A stretch of DNA of 64,000 bases. Origin: Cannabis sativa. Lineage: Eukaryota; Streptophyta; Magnoliopsida; Rosales; Cannabaceae. The notes beneath the pieces were generated by a model that saw nothing but the letters and a program-made list of their open reading frames with translations, ran no database searches and had not been told where the DNA came from. Position 1 is the first letter of the stretch, and every line of letters starts with the position of its first letter. Shown in pieces: positions 46,307-59,003 of this stretch. A program made the position numbers and the translations under genes. The stretch is taken from contig NC_083601.1 in NCBI RefSeq assembly GCF_029168945.1, positions 30,493,660-30,557,659 of the forward strand, read 5' to 3'.

Positions 46307-49300
46307 TTGATAACCCTAAGCATATGGTATAGGTGTGTTTATAGGACTATATTTTTAAGCTTATCTATATTCAATCCAATTATATATTAAACGTTAGATT
46401 TTACAATTCGATCTGATCAAATTAATTTCAGTCATCCAATCAATCCAACATCATTGGATCAGTTCTATCTATTGCGGGTTTATCTAATATTTTAGATCAA
46501 GTATTTATTGGATTGGATCAAATGTATCCAATATTTTAGATCCATTATCTATTGGATTGAATTGGATCTATTTACTAAAAAAAAAGTATAACAATTCAAA
46601 ATCTAATTACTCAATTAAATTAAATAAAAATATTAATTAATTTAATTGAATGTTAGATATATTAGATTTTTTTGAGAACCAATTTAAGAACCAATTATAT
46701 ATTAAAAAATAATATACAATTTGATGTATCGATTTATTCAATTCCCCTAGGTACAAGTGTCAAGTCTGTATTGTGTACATTTCCATATTTTTCCATATTA
46801 TTATATGTTTAGATGGTTCAAAAGTCATGGGTCATGAGTCTAACTTATTCTTTTCCTGTCCTAACAAACAAGTGAACAACTATTCTTTCCACTTTTCCGA
46901 GCAAAAAAAAACTATTTTTTTCCCTTTAGTAACATTCCTCATTCTCTTATATCTTTGAACTTTTTCAGAGTTACCCACAGAAATATGTGAGAACTGGCTC
47001 ATGGACTTCTTCTGACAACATAAGGATACAAATGCGATGAAGTGAATATAAATTATATTATATATTTAACAACATCAAAAAATATTTTTATTGAATAAAA
47101 TAAAATGGGACATAAATGATTAGGGAGGGTAAATTGGAGATTAGTTAGGTGGAAAAAATTAAGTTGCTGATTTTGACTTCTATAATACATGGAAATCTTT
47201 TGAGCTTGACTCTTAAAATTAATTATAAGAGTAATTAACATTTTGGATTTAATTTTTTCTTCTTTAGGCAATGAATATGATAATGAGTGTAAGTCTGATG
47301 GTGCTGGTGGGATTTTAGTCCACCATTAAAGGAATGGCCAAAGCTTTGATTATAGAGGTTGAAGAAAGTAGATAATGTGACTACTTTGTTTGGTAATAAA
47401 ATTTGAAAGATATATTTATATACATATAGATCAAAGAAAAAAGATGTATATATAAATCTATATTACTTGTTTTTAAGATTTGTTCACAAATATAACTTTA
47501 ACTTTAGTTCAAGACCTACCACCACATGTTGAAGCACTAAATACAATTTGTTGTTAGTTCATGAATTGATGAACATGATAATAATTGCTTCTCTATCTCT
47601 CTCTCTTGTATATACAGTATTTTGAAGATCACAAAATTAAGTTTTTTTCAAATGTAAGATGAACATTCAAAGCCTCTCAAAACCACTTATTCCATAGTCT
47701 TTTTTTTTTCTTTTTTTTCTGTTTTGTCTTGCTCCATAGAATTGGTCAAAGAGAAATTCATTGATAACAGAGATATTCAAACATTATGTAGACATAATTA
47801 TATTCATTAATATATGGAACGTACATATTTATTTTTCTTAAATGTTTAATTATTTTCATCATGAATCCTCTCTGGCTTTCTTCCAACAATATGCAAGTAA
47901 CAAAAGTAGAGTCTTTGTTTGAATCCTTATTACAATTTAAAAACAACATTTAGAATATCTAATTAAATATTTAATTAAACTTAAGGACATAATTCTCATT
48001 TCTTTAATGGATTTTTTTAGTACTTTCAAAGACATAAATTAATAATGAACAGGAAAACAGGGATCCTTTTTTAACTATGGAAACAGGAAATACAATAAAC
48101 CAACAGAACATGCTTGCCAATATGTAATCCTTTCTCTTTTACCATGTGTATTATATATATAATTATATATTATCTTCTTTAATATCTTAAAATATAAATA
48201 ATTAACTAAAATCACTGTAAAGGCACATGTAGTACTTTCTAAGACCTCTAATAAAACACTGAGATGCTTTTCAGTCAAAACTTGTTGGTTTACTGCAATA
48301 ATACTAACCAGTTGGACATATCATTGTTTTTTTTTCTTCTTTGGGGGATGATGTCTCATGTATAATAGAACACTTTTCTTATGTTTTTTTTTCTTCTCTC
48401 TTTTAGAATAGAAAATAAAATAAAATAAACTAAAAAAGTTAAAAAGGGACAAAAAGATTACCATAAAGTTATTGGAATAATCCAAGCACTTCATTATATG
48501 TTGATACTTCAATAACAAGCAAAAAAAGAAGCCAAGAGCATTGTTAAAAGGGTTAATTGTACAAGTAAAAGAGAGTTTTAGAGCTGAGAGTCCTGAGACA
48601 GTTGTATCAAGCTGAAGATTAGGTCCTCAGTCAACATCAATCATTAAGTAAAATTGGAGATTAATTAAGGTACCACTTAGCACTTACTGTATCCTAATTA
48701 ATAAGTTTTTAACATTTATATTTTTATTTTTAAAAGTAGCTGGACAAGATTACACTTTTAGCTTCATCTTTTTGTCATTAGAGAGGATGCCTAGTCTCTA
48801 ATACAGGATCTCTAAATTAAAATATCATTGACCTTTTCATGGTTTATTAATATTCCTTCTAGAACAAGTTTTATTTATTTAACAGTCTTAATCCTCTACA
48901 TAACCTTGTATTTGTCATCATATTTGTTTATATCTACTTCACTTTCACTACCACCTGTCTTTTATATTTATTTCTCTCTATATACATATATGTTTATACT
49001 ACTACTGTTACTGTATACATTATATATATATATATAGTTTTGTGGAAGGAGGTGGACATTAATTAGACTATTTAAAGTTTCATTAATCTAAGTTATGATT
49101 TATTGGTATATGTATTTAAAGATACACCTATACTCTCAATTACTATAGCTTAAATATTTATATACATATATATTTATACACACACATAATAATAATAAAA
49201 GTTTTACATCGAAATTTATTGACATGTATAATTTATTAACTATGTATGAAATTACATTCTTATGCTGTTCCATACATATTACATAAAAAATTCCGAATAT

Positions 49301-50643
49301 GAGTTATCTTTTCAAAAATAGTGACAAGTTTGTTAAATATATAAATAAATTTTAAAGAAACTCAAAAAAAAAAGTAATTTAAAATATACAATGTAATGTG
49401 ATTTTACTTAATTTTTTAAAAAAAAAAAATTGAAAAATTCTTAATTATTAAAGGATCTAGTGTGAATATTTTTTTTTTCAAAAAATAAAAACATTTTCAT
49501 TGATAAAATCTCAAACATCAAACATCAAAGTATCATAAAGGATATATTTTTAGTATTTCTCAATAATATTGCTTTAGAGTGCTTTTTCACCTTAAAATAG
49601 AAAAAGAAGGGATAAATATCATAAATAACAATAATGTAACAGCGGTTGCTGGTTATAATCATTTAATTGAGGAAAAAGAAATGGCAGTTAATGAAATGTA
49701 CTAAAAAAGTGGCAGCATTTGCATCGCCATTATTGCAAAACAGAAAAAAGCTAGCAGTTCATCCTATCAATACCTAATCTAATAGTTGGGAAATCCATCT
49801 TATCAACTCAATATTTATTTTCTAAAGTTGTACAGCTTTGGATCAAAAGGCAGTGATGTATAGGTGGCTAAACAGCTTAAAAGCATAGGACTAATAAATT
49901 AAGAAGAAAAAAAAGAGAAGCCATTAATAAATGAGTTCAGCCTTGAGTAAAAAAAAACACATACTCCTATCCTAAATTAGCCTAATGCATCAACAACCCA
50001 AGTTTGGAGTTGAAACTTGGAAGTTTTAGCTCCAATTATGGACCAGAAATGCCAGGAAGCTATTTGCTTATGGTTGTGTTTTACATAAATAAGTTTTTTT
50101 TTTTGTGTGCACAGCTAGGATATTTAGGTTCTATTATTCTCTGGTGATGAAATTTAAAATATATATATATTTATAAATTTGTACTTGTAAACAATATTTA
50201 AAAGGCAGAAGTAAACATGGTAGAATCTTAAAAGCTCTAGCAAGTAAAAAGGAGGAAGAAAAGTCATGCAATGATTCCTGTTCTCTTATGACCAAAATCA
50301 TAATGAATGGAAACCCCAAAATGATACTAAATTTCACAAGTACATATTTCTGAAACATCCTCCTCATATTTATATAGGGTATAAAATTTAGTGGTGGTAT
50401 TCACCTGAGTTAATTTTGTAACAAGTGCTATCATAAAATTTCAGATCCTTTACAATACAATGTTGTTTGCAAGTATACAAGAATAAGCCTGTATAAAATG
50501 TTATCAGCAGCATATCAATCTAGATAAATATGAAGAAAGACAGCCTCTTACAATAAGTAAAGAGAATACTTACCCCCCCTATCTTATACATTGACAATCC
50601 ACTTGACTACCTATTAACGAGTCTCAATGAATGGTTGTAGAAC
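46307..50643. other. AT-rich intergenic DNA between the kinase and invertase genes
   Basis: A segment at about 46370-46570 repeats TTGGATTGAATTGGATC-type words and may be part of another hAT-related copy. An 18-base word at 46971 matches the SINE target site at 260. No other gene, RNA or repeat boundary could be supported. The last 100-200 bases are likely invertase 3' UTR. Confidence 0.45.
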
Positions 50644-53600
50644 TCAAATTATGTAGGTCTGCTTTGAATTCTTTCGACTACGGTTTCTTTTTGGATTTGA
50701 AGTAAGAATGCAAGAGAAAGCATTAACAAGTTCAGAATCCTCTTCAGTTATCAACATCTTAGCTTTACTAGGATCAGCAAGCAAGATTTTCGAAACAAGG
50801 TATCCAGCAATTGACCAAGTTTGATACAGATGTGCTTGTTTACCAACGAACCTTGCTCTCTTGGTGTCATAATATTCCGGCCACTTGTCTCGTGACAACC
50901 GTTTCTCAGCAATTTCAACAGCTTTTGCAGCAATGTCAGGTCTATTCATCTTTATGCATGCGACTGTAAGCTGTGAAAGACAAATAGAGTGTGTCATACA
51001 CATAACATTGAAGTTCCAATGGATATTCAATAATTCAGAGACAGAAAACTACAAGTTCATCAGGGATGAAAATTTAGCATTCGAACACCATAAATGTTTC
51101 AAAAAGTATTGTAGTCAATTTTTGCAATCCTAGAAAATAATGGTCTAAAATATATTTATGCGAACGACCGTAGAAAGCTAACTCCAGTGCAGACTGCCTA
51201 AACAAAACACATGCTAATAAAATTGAAAAGAGACCAACCTGCCATAGGAGTGTTGGCCAAGAACCTCCATTGTGGTAGGACCAAGGCCTGCATCAGAAAC
51301 AAATAAGCTGTGAAATTGAGAGCCTAATGAAATATAAAGAAAATGAGAATATGGAAATAATGAGTTTAGGACATTACGTGTTCTTAGGATCACTGCCTGT
51401 TATGATCTGCCACTCCATACCTTCTAAAGCAGGGTAACAAATCTTCAAAGGCATGTCAGCTATCAAATCTGCCCATTTAGCTTCTATAAGATCCAAAATG
51501 GCATGGGACTGCTCCACTGTAGAAAGACTGCATACTATGGACCACAAGTTTCCTAAAGAAAAGAATCGGAAATCCATATGAGCTGGTTGCAAGTTTCCAA
51601 TTAAGTAACCACCTTTGTTGGGCATCCACTCTACCAACCAAGGAGAAATCTGATCTGGGTAAATGTTGAACTTATTGACTGCGTCATAAGAGTATTCTTC
51701 AGTTTTATAACGGTATATTTCATTCAATTTTTTCAAGTCAACCCAGTAATACTCTCTGATGTGAAATGACAAAGCTATCAAACGATTATTTAGTGCTCGG
51801 ATAAGATCAGCTGATCCATCATCTGGAGCAAGCATCTCACGTGCACACAGTAACGCTGAATAGAAAAGTGCCTGCGAGAACCAGAAATAATATAAAACAG
51901 GATACATTAATCATACTGGGAAAATGGGAGAATGAAACATAAAAGAGCACATTCTATAGATGATAAACATGACAATTAAGTCTTGTTTTTCTGTCAAATA
52001 AAAAAAATTGCAAGAATTTGGTAAATTGAACAACCTAATTCAAATCTACTGAGTTACAGTGTATTCTGTTGTCTAATGGATAACTACTAAAAGATTTCCT
52101 ATTATAGTGAAAAGTAGATTCTTTCCGAGTAAAAGAAAAGTTTTGTTTTTACTCCCAATAAGCAAAGGACTATAAACTTGTGTCATAGTGATTTTTCAAA
52201 AGCCAAGGACTACAAATACATGTATTGAAACTCTTGGAAACAAATCAGATAGAAAACTCTTAATCTGTAGCCCATTGATGATGCTCATTTACTTAATCGA
52301 TTGTTCACAACACAAGCACGCCATGGAACCAAAGGAAAAAAACCTTCCCTTGCAAAACTTTATGTAAATTAATATTTCCGAAGTTCATGTCTGCCCACTT
52401 AAGGTGCCATTGATAAGAGAAAACTAGCACCAAAAATGAAGATATACTTCAAGTTATAAATATATTATACCAGAATTCCAGGAAACAAGTCTAGCACTAA
52501 AATATGATTAAGCCTGACACCACCAGTCTAACACATAAAGATCAACTTGCTCAAATCAATATCAGAAAAATCACAGGCCGTAAGTTTGTAGGAACATGGA
52601 AAAAATAAAATTACAAATTTCACCTAGTTATGACACAAGTAAAAATTTACAAATAATCAAATATAACTTGAACCCGCGAAAACAAACAATAAAAACCAAA
52701 AACAATCACTTAGACTCCTAAAATATATTCTCCTGTGCTGCACTCAGCAAAATATAAGCAGCATTTCAATCCCAGTAAATTGTGTTAACAAACAGAAGTT
52801 TAAAACATCAGAGTTCACTTTCTGGTCGCTGTACTGCACTGAAAAAGGGTTTAAAGTGATTTTTCTGTGAAAATGATCGTGGAAAGATGAAGCAACTCCA
52901 ATAAATTTAACTCTTTTGATCCTCGTCTCTGAAATTATTTCATCAAAGGTTCCAAAATTAACCCTCATGACCAGTGGCGGAGCCAAGAAGGAGCAAGTGA
53001 TGACTGTGGACAACCCTTCCCCCCTTAATATATTTTTTTTGTTCTAGATTTATAGGTAAAATAATATTTATTTTCATTTTGGCACCCACAATATTTAGTT
53101 ATAATTGTTTTTTACCTAACTTTAAATTTGTGCTTGCTATGCCCCTGCAGCCTGCTTATGAGTCCTGACACATGGGTCTAATCTAATTCCGCCATTTCCA
53201 CACCACATTTAATAGCTGGATGGCTAAATTTAATATTTCTATTTGTTCGTGATTAACACAGAACGTGATTGTTGAATAATGAGTGATAATTAAAATAACC
53301 ACAAGCACAAACACACTTTTTACCTGGATTTCCAAGGGATGTCCATGTATACCCATACGCCGATCTATCATGCAAGAACCATCTGTCACCAATAATGTAG
53401 GGAACATATCAAAACCATCAGCAAGACATAGCTTTAATATCATCTTAATTCCCGTCTGAACATCAATTCTCTCCTGAACCGAAAGATCACCAGAACATTT
53501 TCCATATGCACGCAGCAATATAATCCACCATAATCCTGAAAATTTCATAAGATGAATACAAATATAGCAGTATACTAATGCAAGCATGTATTTTGATTCA

Positions 53601-54857
53601 AAGAATGTCATTAATGTCAAGTAAACTTAGTTACCAGAATCAACTGGTGCTACACGGCCAATTGCTGCCTCCCCAAAGTCTGGATCAAGTACCTCTTCTG
53701 TTGCTGATTCATCACCTTCCAGCGGCACTGTGCGAACCTTAAAACTAGCAGGCATCAAACCTTGACCAGGACTGTGACAATCCATTGTTTTCTCCCAGCT
53801 CTGCAATATGTATAGTATTAAACCAATCTTCCTATGGATTTATGAAGACATTAAGGCAACCCTGCAACCAGATAGCTAGGGTGCGTGGAGCACTGTTAAA
53901 TATTATATTTGCATAGACTTATAGGGTTAAAAATTCACATAAAGATATTCATCCGTCGGCAACAAAAAAATTCAACTTAGATGATTCGATGCTTCAATAA
54001 TGTCAAAACTAGACAAAGAATAATGAATTCATCACCTTACTATTGAGGACAACAAATAAGTGCATGAATTTAACCAGACAGCGAATGCTTCATAAATGAT
54101 TTACAGAAAGAACAAAAAAGAAAGGCATGCTAAATTGTGAAAATACCTGCAATTGAAGTGTATGCAGGATAAAGTTTCGAACAATATCATACTCCCCCTT
54201 CAATAAGAAAGCTATCCCAGAAGGTATGAAGTCACGAATGAAGACCTGATCATAATTCAACACATTGGAGCTGGTCGGATCATTGGCAGCAATGGTTCCA
54301 ATAGGACTGCTACAATAATTAACCACAGAATCTCGTAGCAAATCCCATGCTTCATCCTCAATGGAATCAACAGAGGTCTTATGTAAGCCATCTCTAACTG
54401 TCCCATTAGCACCATTAGACTTCAAAGCCTCCTCTTCCTGTTTCAGTTGTTGAATATCCTGAAACTCCAACACATTCGGTCCATTCACCGCACCATTGAT
54501 TGTATCCAATTTCTTTGCACTATCTACAAACCACCCTCCATTTATATCTTCGGCACTTAGCCCGCTAACACTTTCTGACTGTTGACACTTGCAACTCTGA
54601 AGCCAAGAGCGACGAAGCATTGTCATATTTCCATATGAACCACTCCCTATCCCATGAAAGGGATAAGTTCGAAGCCCGCTATGAAGCATAGTTGAACAAG
54701 CCAGTGACTGCATATTCCTTGACACTCTTTTCTTTATCCAGTTTATGTGGTGTTTAGAAGAAGTAATGGGATCAAATTTGCTTAAACACGAGTCAGTAAA
54801 AAAATGACAAGGTACTGTTCCAGAAAAAACTTGCAACACTGCTTCAGTAGAACCCAT
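50644..54857 (-). CDS. Alkaline/neutral invertase (GH100), organelle-targeted type, six exons
   Basis: Exons: 54857-54147, 53800-53635, 53535-53324, 51871-51378, 51287-51239 and 50970-50644, all phase-consistent, giving 652 residues. GH100 enzymes hydrolyse sucrose to glucose and fructose at neutral to alkaline pH. The N-terminal 150 or so residues are Ser/Arg-rich and poorly conserved, as in members sent to mitochondria or plastids. The catalytic domain begins near [11 protein letters not shown]. The catalytic acids expected for the family lie in VFIRDF (Asp209) and GMEWQI (Glu516). Other signatures are [48 protein letters not shown] and [16 protein letters not shown]. The C-terminus [10 protein letters not shown] resembles that of the A/C mitochondrial isoforms. 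Exon 5 is only 49 bases. The third intron is about 1.45 kb and holds a transposon-like fragment. Confidence 0.94.
52970..53200. repeat. Transposon-like fragment in invertase intron 3
   Basis: Begins CAGTGGCGGAGCCAAG and ends near TCTAATTCCGCCA, words frequent at ends of plant DNA transposons. Ends are only partly complementary, so this is a remnant at best. Confidence 0.35.
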
Positions 54858-55640
54858 CAGGATAAAGGTTTAGCAGAATTAATATTTTCTACCAAACCAA
54901 ATCTTTACAGCTTGCAATGAATCCAACACCTCAGCCCCTAAATCAAACAAAACCCCAAATGTAATTTATACAATGTTTGCAAGAAACGTTTCTATAATAA
55001 AGAAAGAGAGAAACTAAATTTAATTGCATCGTAAGCTTTAAAAATCATTCCCCTGCACCAAGATTGTGCACACGAATACAATTAAAGTAGCCCATTATTT
55101 ACAGAATAATACAAAACCAACTCAAGCCGAAGAAATTAACAGCACCTGCCTTCATCAGTAACCAAGCAGTACAAATCAAAACCGGAGCTAGAAACCAAAA
55201 TTACTCTCCAACAAAACCGTACGCATACAAATCAAAACCGGAGCTAGAAACCAAAACTTGCCAAAACTTGCCAAAAATCACAATAAGTAATTTGTGCCAA
55301 GCAAAGAGGGAAGATAAACGAAATTCCCAAAAAGACATGGCAAAGTACAATATACCATAATTAATACTTCTAAGCTGGTGATGGAAATCAAACTCAGCTA
55401 AAAACAAAACAAAACAAAAACACTTACCGAATGTGAAATATAGAACAATTTGCAGAGGGCCGAGGAAAATAATGAAAAGATCCCAGTGAAAGTAGGGGGG
55501 CAAAAGGGGAGAAAAGATTTTCTCGTCTGCCAAACAAAGTTGGAAATTTTAATTTTTTATATGAACCCAAAAAATAACGGTGAAGGAAAGTTTCGTACGC
55601 AGAGAAAAGCAAACGTATTAGACTAGTCAATCCACATGTG
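54858..55640 (-). other. 5' UTR region of the invertase gene, probable leader intron
   Basis: A strong donor (TTCG followed by GTAAGTG on the minus strand) lies at 55428. This suggests a non-coding first exon from about 55640 to 55429 and a leader intron ending shortly before the ATG. A 26-base word (ACAAATCAAAACC...) is duplicated at about 55172 and 55228. The acceptor is not certain. Confidence 0.4.
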
Positions 55641-56428
55641 TTAGATTTTTTTCTTCTTCTTTCTTTCTTTATTTTTTCTTTTTCTTTTTCTTTTTCTTTT
55701 TTTGAGTCATTTATTTATGTATTTATTTTATTTCACAATATTTATTTATTTTCTTTTGGGATACTAATGGTAATGATGGTAGTTTTATAAATAATAATAA
55801 TTCAACGATGATGGTAGTTTTTTTTAAGAAAAAAAAAAGAGAGAGAGAGATAATAATTGATTAAAGACAAATTCAATTTTAAAAAAATAAAAAGAGAATT
55901 GATTAGAGATAATAAATTAATAGGGACACGATTTTATTGTGTTTACTTTCTATCGCGTAGGAAAGTAAATAACGTCAAAAATGTATATACGAGGAGTTTT
56001 CTCCACCACAACTCCTATCTTAATTTGCAGCCTTTGAAAAATTTGTCATTATTCCCAACTTAAAAGGCATATTTACAAAGAAGAATAGGGAGGAAAAAAA
56101 TGAGGTGGAGGTGGTTTGAAAAATAGGTTGATTTTGTTTTTAGTTTTATGGTATGTTTTGGATATGAAAAATAGGTTGAGGTGGTGGTGTGGTGGAGGCT
56201 GGTGGTGGTGAGTGAAAGAAATGGGTTGGTTGAGGTGGTGATGATGGTTTCTCCATGGTTCTAGAGAAAGAAGAATAGGAAAAAAAAATGTAATTTCTAT
56301 TATTTATTTTTTATATTTTAAAATAATTTTATTAATATATAAATAGTTAATATTATATAAACTAATAAAAACATAAATATATTTGTGTACACTACATAAA
56401 TATTACGTGCCAAAGTCACCTATGTTAA
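55641..56428. other. Intergenic DNA between the invertase promoter and the second LINE
   Basis: Holds TTTTTC-type pyrimidine repeats at 55650-55700 and GGTGGTG-rich DNA at 56160-56250. No gene seen. Confidence 0.5.
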
Positions 56429-57722
56429 TTTTTTTTTTTAATCAAATATGGAATTTATTCAAAAACACTCAAAATATACAATATTCTTAAAAGCGCTAGG
56501 AGCATCATGCTCACTAAACTCACAATCTGACAAATAACAAGACCTTATAGCAACACAATGAGCAATTTTATTAGCAGATTGTTTAACAAAAATCAAATAA
56601 ACATTAGAAAGAGAAGAAAGCAACACAAGGCAATCCCGAGCTAATAATCCAAACTGAGAAGGCATAAGAATAGCGCTATTAATAGCTTGAACCACCACCA
56701 AAGCATCAATTTCGATTACAACATTAGTCCATTGTTTCTTCTTTATCCAACTCAAGGCTTCTTTGATCCCAATTATTTTAGCAATTTCTGACTTGACTAA
56801 GCCACGACGGCTCACAGACAAGGCTGCAATCAAGCATCCATTGGAATCACGAGCCACACAACCAGCCCTAAACTTGTTCTCTGCTTCAAAAATAGCTCCA
56901 TCAACATTCACCTTAACCGTTTTGAACATAGGATTCCTCCAACGCTCACATACATTGTTAATATCATTAACTAACAAAGCACCACCTTTTTGAGATTGAG
57001 CATTCTTCCATTGGTCAAGGACAACTCTAGCTGACCGAACCACCTCCATAGCCGAAAAAGATTTATTATTCCACAACACATCATTTCTGGCAGCCTATAT
57101 TTTCCAACAACCATTGCCGCTTCGCACACCAATTCCCGACTTTGAGTTTCAGCCACATTAAAGAACCAGCTACTGAAATCGGCTCCCAAACCAGCAGCCA
57201 TGTTGACACCCGAAACTCTCCAACAGGATTGAGCAAAGCCACACTGAAGAAGAACATGATGAATGGATTCGCTAGCTAAATTACAGAAAGGACACATCAA
57301 ATCCACATTCACATGTTTAGTATTAAGCTGTGTCTTAGTTGGAAGGCATCCTGAGATCGCTCGTCAAATAAAATGGTGAACTTTTAGGGGAACATCAAGC
57401 TACCATAACAGCTTCCATCTCGCATGGTTTTCAACAATCATACCAGTAGGAGAAGTTTCTTGCAATAGCTTATAGGCACTTTTCACAGTATAGAAACCTG
57501 ATGGTTCACGACACCAATACCAATCATCCTTCACAGCTGTAGCACTAGTTGAATAGAAACAATGAGATTTCTATCTCTAGCTTCAAACATATCTTCCACT
57601 AATTCCAAGTCCCAAGCCAAATCACCCACCAAAAACAGACTAGAAACCCTTTGATTGACCAACCCACGATTAACCGAAGTAACATATGAGTAATCCAAAT
57701 CTGGCAACCACGGGTCTTGGAG
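56429..57722 (-). mobile_element. LINE fragment (zf-RVT and RNase H) interrupted by a copia element
   Basis: On the minus strand: LQDPWLPDLDYSYVTS near 57700, then the zinc-binding stretch (CPFCNLASESIHHVLLQC at about 57240-57300), then RNase H (VKVNVDGAIFEAENKF, GIKEALSWIKKKQW, KQSANKIAHCVA) ending at 56459, followed by a poly-A (T run 56429-56439). At least one frameshift lies near 57080 and another stop near 57360. It is the same LINE family as at 5.1 kb (compare DPWLPD, SSLF and GIKEALSWIK). The 5' part is separated by the copia insertion at 57723 and lies beyond the window, if it survives. Confidence 0.82.
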
Positions 57723-58154
57723 TGTTAATTCCATTTTTGGCATATTTAATTGACAAAAATATTTTATTATTCTTTGTATATTTCGGCTGGCATTTATTGA
57801 TATGGTTTCCATATTTGTGTAAATCTAAACTTGGAAGGAAAGTTGACTAGCTTTCCTATTTATGGAAATTGAGGTAAAAATGGTAAGTTTTAATTACACA
57901 TTGATTCTTTGCTAACCAGCTGTTATTCTGATCTTGTGTTGAGTTTCCCATTTTCTAAGATCAGGTTTCTTGAAGAGAAAACCGGAGCTAAACTTTCCTT
58001 TTCTATAAAAGGAAAGTTGTAGTTACTGCCCACGATTCTGTAGGTACAGAAACGGAAATTCCTGGACTGATTGAAGAATTATTTTAGGGAAGTTTCTAGT
58101 GGGTTGAGGTCTTGTTCAGACCGAATGTAAGCTGTCTATGAGATGTATATTCAT

Positions 58155-58162
58155 TATAAATA
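58155..58162 (+). promoter_or_regulatory. TATA box of the SIRE-type LTR
   Basis: TATAAATA within TCATTATAAATACATC. The transcript should start about 30 bases on, so everything from roughly 58190 is in the RNA leader, including the hairpin array. Confidence 0.65.
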
Positions 58163-58390
58163 CATCTTATAGTAGCTAGGTTTTGCATCTCTTTCATACA
58201 ATTAGAATTATATTCATATCTTAAGGAAAGAGTGTCTTTGTTATGTTAACTCTTTTATTCACTTTCATATCATAAGAAAAGAGTGTCTTTGTTTTGTAGA
58301 GAAGAGTTGTTCTACTCTTACTCTGTTTAGTTGTTGTTTGTATTGTCTTGAGTCTGTATTCAAGTCTACAACGAAGAAGAACATCAGTGC

Positions 58391-58535
58391 ACCTTCGGGA
58401 GAAGGGTATTTACAAGCTTTCGGGAGATTGCTTTTGAAGTCTTGCATCGGGAGGATACAAGCACACAACCTTCGGGAGATGGTTGTATAGGCTTTCGGGA
58501 GATAGCCTTTAGGCCTTGAATCGGGAGGATTCAAG
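58391..58535 (+). other. Array of six RNA stem-loops with constant CGGGAG/GGGAG loops in the LTR leader
   Basis: Loops at 58396, 58421, 58448, 58473, 58496 and 58522 all read CGGGAG. Each is flanked by its own complementary arms: CCTT/AAGG, AAGC/GCTT, CTTG-AT/AT-CAAG, ACAACC/GGTTGT, AGGCT/AGCCT and CTTGAATC/GATTCAAG. Hairpins 1, 2, 4 and 5 share the form T-CGGGAG-A. Numbers 3 and 6 share ATCGGGAGGAT. So the order is A-A-B, A-A-B, a duplicated triplet of about 75 bases. Arms changed between copies yet stayed complementary. Confidence 0.7.
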
Positions 58536-58932
58536 CACTCTTCAAGGTGATCGAAGGGAGTTCGAGCTCTTGGAGTTTTATCAAGATTCGGTTAGTAGGT
58601 GGAATACATCAAGCTTGCGGCATACAATAAGAGGGAGTCTATTTATGCATAAGTCAATTACTTTGTATTTTTGATACCGATCTAATGAATCTTATCTCTG
58701 GGCGTGGCCCCGTGGACTAGTAACAATCTGAAAGGATTGTTGAAACCACGTACAAAAATCTTGTGTGTTTTTACTTTTATGCACTGTTTGTTTTTTTGGG
58801 TTTCTCTGGAGTTACAGAGTTGCATTCTGTAACTACAAAAAACTGTTTTCAGTACCAGTTTTATTATTCCGCATTTAATTAATCATTTAATTAAATAATC
58901 AAACTGGGAATATTAAAATACGGAATTTCATT

Positions 58933-58944
58933 TGGTATCAGAGC
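58933..58944 (+). other. Primer-binding site for initiator tRNA-Met
   Basis: TGGTATCAGAGC, the canonical plant copia site, two bases after the LTR end. Confidence 0.92.
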
Positions 58945-59003
58945 AAGTCACTAAATTCTTAGTGAGATCTTGAGGTTATTCCGTTTAACTTGTTTTGTGT
59001 GAG

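Larger units (their letters stand above)
57723..58930 (+). repeat. 5' LTR of the SIRE-type element
   Basis: TGTTAATTCC...GGAATTTCA, ending two bases before the primer-binding site. It contains a TATA box at 58155, a near-duplicated word GAAAGAGTGTCTTTGTT (near 58225 and 58278), and the stem-loop array at 58391-58535. Confidence 0.85.
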
